The notes under the pieces are model-generated. The model was given only the letters and a program-made list of their open reading frames with translations. It was not told the DNA's origin and ran no database searches. Shown in pieces: positions 1 to 5,438 of a DNA stretch of 6,868 nt. The stretch is from positions 1 to 6,868 of the forward strand of contig JAKBCM010000075.1 in NCBI GenBank assembly GCA_021807845.1, given 5' to 3'. The DNA is from Pseudomonadota bacterium (GTDB lineage: Bacteria; Pseudomonadota; Gammaproteobacteria; Legionellales; Legionellaceae). Within the stretch, counting starts at the first letter, position 1; the number at the start of each line of letters is the position of its first letter. A program made the translations under genes and the position numbers.

Positions 1-84
1 AATGGCAACAGCGCCAACAAACACCAAAAATAAAGCGATGACGTTGGACAGTACAGGACGTTCAATAAAAAATTCAGATATCAT
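1..84 (-). CDS. RND efflux pump inner-membrane permease, N-terminal fragment
   Basis: Only the first 28 codons are present; the gene runs off the left edge. The fragment begins MISEFFIERPVLSNVIA and continues into a hydrophobic stretch, VIALFLVFVGAVAI. A short cytoplasmic helix with F-I-x-R-P-V followed directly by the first transmembrane segment is the hallmark start of AcrB/HAE1-type RND permeases. In that family the full protein is about 1,000-1,050 residues and acts as a proton-driven trimeric drug/proton antiporter. The ATG at 84-82 overlaps the TGA stop (83-81) of the adaptor gene in an ATGA arrangement, which suggests translational coupling and equal dosage of the two subunits. Substrate cannot be judged from this fragment. 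The family call is firm; nothing can be said about the missing catalytic transmembrane segments. Confidence 0.9.
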   Translation of the reverse strand, partial: MISEFFIERPVLSNVIALFLVFVGAVAI

Positions 85-1238
85 TTTTTCGTCTCAGGTT
101 GAATCGGTGTCACAGGATTACCTGGGGTTGCATTTTGTATCCCAGAAACAATCACGTTATCATTTGCATCAAGCCCTTTTACAATAGCCCGCAGCCTTTG
201 CTCGAGCGTTCCTGTCACCACTCGCTTTAGCACCACAAGATTGTCTTGACCCATGACCAACACATAAGGTCCTATTTGATCATACTGAATAGCTGTATCA
301 GGAATGGTCAATTGAGGGGTCGGAGAGCCTATAGGAATTCGAACCTGAACAAAAAGCCCAGGCAGCAAGGTGTACTCCTTATTAGGCAAAAGTGCTCTAA
401 ATTCCATGGTACCAGTAGATGCATTAAGACCCGTGTTGACGAAATTAAGGTTACCCTTATGCAAAAACTTTGTTTCATTCTGCATGCGAACGAAAACGGG
501 GATTTGGCTGATGTCTTCGGGCTTAAAAGCATGAGAGCGCGCATATTCTCGGATTTTGATTAAGTCCAATTCATTGAGATTGAAATACACATAAATGGGA
601 TCGATTTGCTCAATCGTTGCCAAATTAGTCGCTTTCCCATTACCGACTAAGTTCCCTACATCAATCAAATGACGACCAATGCGACCATCAAAAGGAGCTA
701 AAACATGTGTGTAACTATAATTAATGGCAGCCACCGCAGCATTTGCGACTGCTTTGGCAATTTCAGCCTTATACTCTACTGCTTTCGCTGACCAAATCTC
801 CACATTATTGAGCGATGTGGCATTTTGTTTGTACATGCGTTGTTGCCTTGTATACTCAGACTTCGCATAATTGTAATTGGCTTCTTGAACGGTCACTGAC
901 GCTTGTGCTTCTTTTAATTTATCCATGTACGGTTCAGGCTCAATGATAAATAGTTCTTTGCCTTTTTTGACCAAAGTCCCATCCGTAAATTCGATTTTTT
1001 CAAGATATCCCTCAATCCGTGCAACCAAATTAACTGCATTGAATGCAACCATTGTCCCAGTCTGCGTGACGTAATCCGTGACAGGCATCAATTTGGGCTT
1101 TTGTACAATCACTTGAGGAGCCGGGATGGTATGGGTATTTTTTTGGGTAAAATGTTTCACAATGCTATTGATGAGGTAAAGAATAACAACCACGATAATA
1201 GCTATTTTGATTAAGTTTTTATGTTTCTGAAGACTCAT
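81..1238 (-). CDS. RND efflux periplasmic adaptor (membrane fusion protein, AcrA/HlyD type)
   Basis: A 385-residue periplasmic adaptor that links the RND pump to the outer-membrane channel. Residues about 9-27 form an uncleaved hydrophobic anchor (IAIIVVVILYLI) with basic residues before it, so this protein appears to be held by a membrane helix, not by the lipid anchor of AcrA. The order of parts matches the family: first lipoyl half with VARIEGYLEKI (72-82) and DGTLVKKG, an alpha-helical hairpin about 102-172 rich in Ala, Lys and Gln, the second lipoyl half with LAPFDGRIG (180-188), a beta-barrel starting at IDPIYVYFN (212-220), and LLPGLFVQVRIPIG (291-304) leading to the membrane-proximal domain. 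Length is normal for the family. I chose the ATG at 1238 over a TTG at 1331 because the longer reading overlaps the channel gene by 88 nt and lacks an anchor at its N-terminus. GGTGA at 1248-1244, spaced 5 nt, is the likely ribosome-binding site. The TGA stop overlaps the pump start. Confidence 0.93.
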   Translation of the reverse strand: MSLQKHKNLIKIAIIVVVILYLINSIVKHFTQKNTHTIPAPQVIVQKPKLMPVTDYVTQTGTMVAFNAVNLVARIEGYLEKIEFTDGTLVKKGKELFIIEPEPYMDKLKEAQASVTVQEANYNYAKSEYTRQQRMYKQNATSLNNVEIWSAKAVEYKAEIAKAVANAAVAAINYSYTHVLAPFDGRIGRHLIDVGNLVGNGKATNLATIEQIDPIYVYFNLNELDLIKIREYARSHAFKPEDISQIPVFVRMQNETKFLHKGNLNFVNTGLNASTGTMEFRALLPNKEYTLLPGLFVQVRIPIGSPTPQLTIPDTAIQYDQIGPYVLVMGQDNLVVLKRVVTGTLEQRLRAIVKGLDANDNVIVSGIQNATPGNPVTPIQPETKK

Positions 1239-1243
1239 GTTGA

Positions 1244-1248
1244 TCACC
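1244..1248 (-). promoter_or_regulatory. Ribosome-binding site of the adaptor gene, overlapping the channel gene stop
   Basis: On the minus strand, GGTGA lies 5 nt before the ATG at 1238. Its TGA is the stop codon of the outer-membrane channel gene. This placement supports the ATG at 1238 as the adaptor start and suggests that ribosomes finishing the upstream gene help to start the next one. Confidence 0.6.
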
Positions 1249-2797
1249 AGTTCGGTAAATAACGTTCTTTGGTTTGTTGGTTTTTGGTCCTTGGGGGCTG
1301 ATGATTCTCTTGTTTCAGCAAGCCACCCCAATTGGTTCGATTCTGCATTGCTACTTTCATTTGCTTTGGAACAATATCATCACACCCTCGAACCTGCCAA
1401 CCGCCACCCAAAGATCGATAAAGAGCGACCAATGCTTTTGGAATTTCGCCTTGGGCCGATGTTAAAGAAGTTTGTACCTGGAGCTGTTGACGCTCTGCAT
1501 CAAGGACTGGGGTATAATCCGACTCTCCTTCGCGATAGCGAATAATGGCTAATTGCGTGGATTTGATAGCGGACCGATTAGCAGTACTCAAATACGCTGT
1601 TGATTTTCGTGATTCTATCAACTGGGTGATATTATCTTGTACTTCCTGTTGCGCTTTTAATACCAAATTCATGTAATTTAAAAGAGACTGCTGGAAAGCC
1701 GCATCTTGTGCCCGTACTGCATTGGTGATTTGACCATAATTCAGAATGGGCCAATTTACTTGAGGACCTGCGGTAATCGTTCTATTGGACCAATTAAAGA
1801 TATCACTCAACGACGCCCCATTGATATTGTTTGAGGCAAAAGCAAACGTACCAGTCAGCGAAAAGGAAGGATAAAGATTGGCTTTTGCCGCGCCAATTGC
1901 TTCAGATTGAGCAATGGCTTCGAATCTTGCTTGGTGAATGTCAGGTCGATGCGCCAAAGTTTCTCTTGGAATACCCACTGCGACATTTAGAGGGGCACGA
2001 GGGATCCCTTTTTTCTGTTTCAAAAATGCATCGGTCTTATCAGGAGGAACACCCAATAACACAGCCAATGCATCTTTTTCATGTTGGAGCTGACTCATAT
2101 AATTGGGAATGGTAGATTGGGTTTCAGACAATTCTGTCTGAGCTTGCTCCACATCTAATAAGCTGGTTTGACCTGCGCTAAAGCGTGCTTTTGCTATCTG
2201 CAATCCTTCTCGTTGGACTGCAATATTCTTATAAGTGATCTTGATAAGCTCTTCTGTGGTTCTGATACTGATGTAAGTTGTTGCAATATCAGCAGTCAAA
2301 GTCACCAATGCATTATCAAAAGCCGCAAAAGAAGCTAAGAATGTCGCATCATTGGATAAAATAGCTCTACGATATTTACCCCAAAAATCCAATTCCCAAC
2401 TGGCAGAAGCGCCTAAGAGCGCTGTATCAAATTCTGTGGGTAAAAGCGTTTGTAATTGTGACCCACCAATGCGGTTATAGGAGAAATTCCCAACAATGGC
2501 TTGTTGTTGGGGATAAAGTTCTCCCACTGATTGTGCTAATTGAGCTCTTGCTTGTAAAACACGAGCCGCTGCACTTTGGATAGATAAATTATTGTGATAC
2601 CCCTGCTGAATTAACGAGGTCAACGTAGGATCATGAAAAACCCGCCACCAATTCGCATTTTTGATGGAGTTTTCTTTAACGGTCGCGTTTTTTTTCCAAT
2701 GTTTCGCTACATTCTGCTTCGGTTCTTGATAATGAGGACCAACCATGAAACAAGCATTCAGCAACAAACATATTAACAGTGCAAAAATCCTTAACAT
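1244..2797 (-). CDS. Outer-membrane efflux lipoprotein, NodT/OprM (TolC-like) family
   Basis: A 517-residue outer-membrane channel subunit, expected to form a trimeric beta-barrel plus alpha-helical tunnel that docks on the adaptor encoded just downstream. Residues 1-15 (MLRIFALLICLLLNA) are a short lipoprotein signal ending at Cys16 (box LNAC, with an unusual Asn before Ala). VGPHYQEP (19-26) follows, matching the start of mature NodT-family proteins (VGPxYxxP). Two OEP repeats are recognisable, with AHRPDIHQARFEAIAQSEAIG (about 282-302) and NLYPSFSLTG (307-316) in the second. LGGGWQ (463-468) marks the usual end of the domain. About 49 further residues follow, rich in Lys, Gln and Asn, making the protein longer than the usual 450-490. 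The first gene of the operon. I chose the ATG at 2797; a TTG at 2809 adds four residues, but the AAAGGGA box lies only 1 nt from it, against 13 nt for the ATG, so neither spacing is ideal. Confidence 0.93.
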   Translation of the reverse strand: MLRIFALLICLLLNACFMVGPHYQEPKQNVAKHWKKNATVKENSIKNANWWRVFHDPTLTSLIQQGYHNNLSIQSAAARVLQARAQLAQSVGELYPQQQAIVGNFSYNRIGGSQLQTLLPTEFDTALLGASASWELDFWGKYRRAILSNDATFLASFAAFDNALVTLTADIATTYISIRTTEELIKITYKNIAVQREGLQIAKARFSAGQTSLLDVEQAQTELSETQSTIPNYMSQLQHEKDALAVLLGVPPDKTDAFLKQKKGIPRAPLNVAVGIPRETLAHRPDIHQARFEAIAQSEAIGAAKANLYPSFSLTGTFAFASNNINGASLSDIFNWSNRTITAGPQVNWPILNYGQITNAVRAQDAAFQQSLLNYMNLVLKAQQEVQDNITQLIESRKSTAYLSTANRSAIKSTQLAIIRYREGESDYTPVLDAERQQLQVQTSLTSAQGEIPKALVALYRSLGGGWQVRGCDDIVPKQMKVAMQNRTNWGGLLKQENHQPPRTKNQQTKERYLPNW

Positions 2798-2828
2798 AGG
2801 CGCTGACAATTCCCTTTTGTCTCAAAAT

Positions 2829-2847
2829 ACTGAGTTACTGTATCAGT
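2829..2847. promoter_or_regulatory. Possible operator/promoter region of the efflux operon
   Basis: The sequence has inverted arms ACTGA and TCAGT separated by 9 nt. On the minus strand it contains TACAGT, a fair -10 candidate, with TAGCAA 17 nt upstream as a poor -35. TAGCAA occurs twice there with a 12-bp period (2848-2853 and 2860-2865, read on the minus strand). An inverted repeat over a promoter is what a TetR- or MarR-type repressor site would look like, and RND operons are often controlled this way. No regulator gene lies in the window, and 5-bp arms can arise by chance. Confidence 0.25.
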
Positions 2848-2952
2848 TTGCTAAAATGATTGCTAGGAAGTATTGATTCATAGACGAGATTGTCTCAGCA
2901 AAGATGGCTCATCTGAGGAAAAGCACCTTTTTTATAAAGAATTCAAGATTCA

Positions 2953-2991
2953 TCGCCATGATTTTTATTGTATTTTTCTCGATCATGGCGA
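2953..2991 (-). terminator. Hairpin downstream of the phasin gene, possible terminator
   Basis: A perfect 10-bp inverted repeat pairs 2953-2962 (TCGCCATGAT) with 2982-2991 (ATCATGGCGA) around a 19-nt loop; GAT at 2947-2949 and ATC at 2992-2994 can add three pairs across a 3-nt bulge. It starts 10 nt after the phasin TAA stop and lies between that gene and the efflux operon. The stem is stable, but no run of T follows it on the minus strand, so it is not a textbook intrinsic terminator. It may instead protect the 3' end of the transcript or work with Rho. Confidence 0.45.
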
Positions 2992-3001
2992 ATCTCTACC
3001 T

Positions 3002-3292
3002 TTAATTTTTAGTATCAGGTTTTACTTTGATCTCTTTCGAAAAAGACGTCAACGCCTTTTCAACAATTTGAAATGATTTTTGCATATAGTCTAAAGCGAT
3101 ATGACCATTAGAAATAGCCAGTTCAAGTTGTTTTTCTAATATCTCTTCAGGCTTAGTCATTTTTGATAGTTCATCTGACTTGAGATAATTATAATGTTGT
3201 AATGTTTTGACATTGAGCTCAGCAATGGCTTGAAGCGGTTCTTGTGCTTTCTTGACCATATCTGCTATTTTTTCAAAATATTCCCGATTCAT
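3002..3292 (-). CDS. Small phasin-family protein
   Basis: A 96-residue soluble protein predicted to be almost wholly helical, with no signal peptide and no membrane segment. The pattern near the N-terminus (FEKIADMVKKAQEPLQAIAELN, then VKTLQHY) and the region KQLELAISNGHIALDYMQKSFQIVEKAL (about 54-81) resemble the Phasin_2-type family, whose members coat polyhydroxyalkanoate granules through amphipathic helices. Family members are often somewhat longer, so this is a compact version. The tail ends in charged residues, EIKVKPDTKN. The start at 3292 is supported by GGAG (3303-3300) spaced 7 nt from the ATG; an upstream TTG at 3328 would add 12 residues and would start almost at the predicted transcript start, so I rejected it. 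It has its own promoter and is probably transcribed alone. No polyhydroxyalkanoate synthase gene is nearby, so the granule role is inferred from family only; phasin-like proteins can also act as general small helical chaperone-like proteins. Confidence 0.75.
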   Translation of the reverse strand: MNREYFEKIADMVKKAQEPLQAIAELNVKTLQHYNYLKSDELSKMTKPEEILEKQLELAISNGHIALDYMQKSFQIVEKALTSFSKEIKVKPDTKN

Positions 3293-3332
3293 AACTGTTC
3301 TCCAATGAATTAATGCTGCACTGCACAATAAA

Positions 3333-3362
3333 AGTGTAGACCGATAGTTTGAATCCTGTCAA
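3333..3362 (-). promoter_or_regulatory. Sigma70-type promoter of the phasin gene
   Basis: On the minus strand a perfect -35 box TTGACA (3362-3357) is followed after 18 nt by TACACT (3338-3333), which matches 4 of 6 bases of the -10 consensus. Transcription would start near 3326, giving a leader of about 33 nt with a good GGAG ribosome-binding site. This is the clearest promoter in the window. Confidence 0.65.
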
Positions 3363-3390
3363 CTGTTATGTTTTTTTGGGGTATGATTTA

Positions 3391-3410
3391 AAATGAGATG
3401 TGTTGTCATA
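3391..3410 (-). terminator. Weak hairpin downstream of the ankyrin/kinase-like gene
   Basis: On the minus strand GAGAT and ATCTC form a 5-bp stem around a 10-nt loop, followed by ATTTTAAAT. It sits about 25 nt after the stop of the upstream gene and before the phasin promoter, the right place for a terminator. The short AT-rich stem and interrupted T tract make it doubtful. Confidence 0.2.
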
Positions 3411-3435
3411 TCTCGTCATCTAGTGCCTGCGAAAG

Positions 3436-5376
3436 TCACTTCGGCTTCTGACCGATGTTCTCTTCTTCTTCAATGGGTTCCTCTAAATCGATATTTTTCC
3501 TACATGAAAAAAATGACCAACAACAAGGCTCTGGCACATGAAGACGTTTTAGTTCTTTACTGACCAAATCATTCAATTGCACCATCGTGGATGTGCCGCC
3601 TAAAAGTCCGCGCCAGATGCGTATGATCCACAATTGACTGCGCAACTGACGAATATATTGTAGCTCGGGCGCTGGTTGTTTATGAGGCGTACCATTCAAT
3701 TCTATATGAAATTGGTGCATCATCTGTGCTAATAGAGGATGATTGTGATGCTGCTTGATGAATTGGCGCACACAAATCACAGCAAGCTCTTTTTGCATTT
3801 TCAAACTATAACGATGATCTTCTCCAATAACCCGCAAAAAGTTCTTTAACTGAGTGATATTAGCAAGTGTACGTGCCTTGGTTGGATAACCTGAATGAAA
3901 TAAATAATCACTTAAATGAATCGGAGATTCTTTGGTCAATTGTTTATAGCTGTCCGTTTTATGAGCGCCCTCTCTCAGCAAATGCTTCATCGTACACAAA
4001 GGATCTGCCCGGACATCATCCATCTTTTTAACTGGCTGTTTGGCCATTTCCACTGCAATATCAAGGGGTGTTTGATGCATACTATTTTCATCATTGACAA
4101 GATGGCCGAATGCCTGCCAGGTATCGTAATATCGATAGTCTTGTAATCGGATGGCCACGTGCAAAGGCGTATCTCCCTCTGTAAAACCACCTACTGGCTT
4201 ACAGAGTGCTTGATGATACATCATCGTATCTGATATCTCTTTAGAAAGCGTTGAAGCATCTGGAGCGTTTTCATCCTGCACAATCGTCTCTATCATCATT
4301 TGTTGTGCTTTTGAGTCTATTGAGCTGACATATTCACGAAATAAAGGGATTGAGAAAAGGACTGCACGCAATTTTGCTTGTCGCGCCACCACTGATTGGG
4401 TGATGAGGCTGATTTGTGCCCGATCTTCTGAGGAATCTTTATCTAAATGCTTTTGTAATGCATGCTCTATTAACGATGGAGGAATCAATATATGCTTATA
4501 AAAAGATTGCCATTTAAACTGGTTAAATTCATCATCATCTTTTAAAGATTCGAATGCATGAACCTCTTCATAAGAACTATAAGCTTTATCCCCCACCCCT
4601 AAGATAGGTCGACAAACCGTGGGCCAATAATAATTATGCGAATCTTTCAGAAGTGGAAAATTAACCAAATCGCGCTTAGATATTTCAAATGCTTCTGAAC
4701 CATTCAACCAGTTGAGAAAACGAGAATGCCAGTGGGACATCACACTATCTGCCAACATCAAATCATGATCTACTTTAAAAAAGACAACTTGCGGTTTGTT
4801 TTCTTTTTCAACAACATAAAACCCTAAGTTTCCTTTATGTAAATCATCTTCTTCTAAGGTATAAGATCCCGTTAAAATATGAGCTAACGATTCGATATCT
4901 AAACTGATTTCTTTCTTTTTTGCAGCATCTCTTAAGATTTTAAAAAAACCTGGTTCGAATTGATTCAAAAAATAAAAAGGTAGATCTTTGGTATCTTCAA
5001 CAGAACATTTTGTCAGTGTTGTTTGTCCGTTTAAACAGTCTATTTGATAAAAATGATTAGGCAGAGTCTCTCGGCGCATGATGTTATAAGAAGCATGCTC
5101 AGATGCCACACCAACTATCTTATTGTCCTCATCTTTGACCAATACAGAAGGGGGCGTAAGATAAGAAGATAAAAATAAACGAGCGAGCGCTCCAAAAGCC
5201 ACCTCAAAACGAGACAAAGAAGCACTATTACTTTCTTTGTATACGATAGGGACAGGATCGCCAAACCGCGGCTTATATTTGGCGCGCGTATACACCATAT
5301 GCCCGTGCTTTTGCTGCATATTGCCTAAATCAATCGAATTAAATCTATAAAATATTGGCATAATGGTTATAATCAT
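3436..5376 (-). CDS. Ankyrin-repeat protein with a kinase-like N-terminal domain; candidate Dot/Icm-type effector
   Basis: A 646-residue protein without signal peptide or clear membrane segment. Residues about 25-210 read like a protein-kinase-like or lipid-kinase-like fold: VPIVYKE with K47 as a candidate ATP-binding lysine, helix SRFEVAFGALARLFL with E58, strand region SVLVKDEDNKIVGVASE (77-93), catalytic-loop candidate DLHKGN (D178, H180, N183), and FFKVDHD with metal-binding candidate D203. The middle and C-terminal parts are mostly helical. GDTPLHVAI (401-409) and QTPLDIAVE (435-443) are ankyrin-repeat signatures, with a possible decayed third repeat at about 470-493. The tail has PCCWSFFSC (617-625) and then an acidic LEEPIEEEE block (631-639) inside the last 20 residues, like the E-block of Icm/Dot substrates. 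It lies 62 nt after pilU. Start is uncertain: ATGs at 5376, 5361 and 5319 are in frame; the last has AGG 4 nt upstream. Enzyme activity and secretion are inferred. A cytosolic bacterial ankyrin protein is the main alternative. Confidence 0.85.
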   Translation of the reverse strand: MIITIMPIFYRFNSIDLGNMQQKHGHMVYTRAKYKPRFGDPVPIVYKESNSASLSRFEVAFGALARLFLSSYLTPPSVLVKDEDNKIVGVASEHASYNIMRRETLPNHFYQIDCLNGQTTLTKCSVEDTKDLPFYFLNQFEPGFFKILRDAAKKKEISLDIESLAHILTGSYTLEEDDLHKGNLGFYVVEKENKPQVVFFKVDHDLMLADSVMSHWHSRFLNWLNGSEAFEISKRDLVNFPLLKDSHNYYWPTVCRPILGVGDKAYSSYEEVHAFESLKDDDEFNQFKWQSFYKHILIPPSLIEHALQKHLDKDSSEDRAQISLITQSVVARQAKLRAVLFSIPLFREYVSSIDSKAQQMMIETIVQDENAPDASTLSKEISDTMMYHQALCKPVGGFTEGDTPLHVAIRLQDYRYYDTWQAFGHLVNDENSMHQTPLDIAVEMAKQPVKKMDDVRADPLCTMKHLLREGAHKTDSYKQLTKESPIHLSDYLFHSGYPTKARTLANITQLKNFLRVIGEDHRYSLKMQKELAVICVRQFIKQHHNHPLLAQMMHQFHIELNGTPHKQPAPELQYIRQLRSQLWIIRIWRGLLGGTSTMVQLNDLVSKELKRLHVPEPCCWSFFSCRKNIDLEEPIEEEENIGQKPK

Positions 5377-5390
5377 TCGCTCTGAATATA

Positions 5391-5419
5391 ATTATAACAA
5401 ATTGCGCTAAATACATAAA
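5391..5419 (-). promoter_or_regulatory. Possible promoter of the ankyrin/kinase-like gene
   Basis: The minus strand holds a perfect -10 box TATAAT (5396-5391), preceded by TTTATG (5419-5414) after 17 nt as a weak -35 with 3 of 6 matches. The start of transcription would be near 5384. This leaves only about 8 nt before the ATG at 5376, but about 65 nt before the ATG at 5319. The region is AT-rich, so such a box could occur by chance. Confidence 0.4.
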
Positions 5420-5438
5420 CAATTAAGACCTTTTGTCA

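Noticed and set aside
1239..1331. N-terminal extension of the adaptor from a TTG at 1331
   Set aside because: It would overlap the end of the channel gene by 88 nt, puts a polar stretch before the membrane anchor, and has no advantage over the ATG at 1238, which has a well-spaced GGTGA.
1237..1545. Plus-strand open frame of 102 codons opposite the channel gene tail
   Set aside because: It is antisense to a clear gene, with no ribosome-binding site or domain pattern that I could see.
2873..3076. Plus-strand open frame of 67 codons crossing the spacer and the end of the phasin gene
   Set aside because: It starts at a TTG, overlaps the phasin gene on the other strand, includes the hairpin, and its translation has no recognisable pattern.
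3311..3327. Short TGCA-type palindrome in the phasin leader
   Set aside because: It is a brief repeat of CTGCA units that fits chance, and it does not extend to a stable stem.
3987..4190. Second minus-strand frame inside the ankyrin/kinase-like gene, which might suggest a frameshift
   Set aside because: The main frame is uninterrupted over 646 codons and carries the ankyrin signatures here, so the other frame is a shadow and no frameshift is needed.
4700..5300. Calling the kinase-like region a HipA toxin
   Set aside because: The catalytic-loop pattern is shared by several PKL families. There is no partner HipB-like gene next to it, and the ankyrin repeats and acidic tail point away from a toxin-antitoxin pair.
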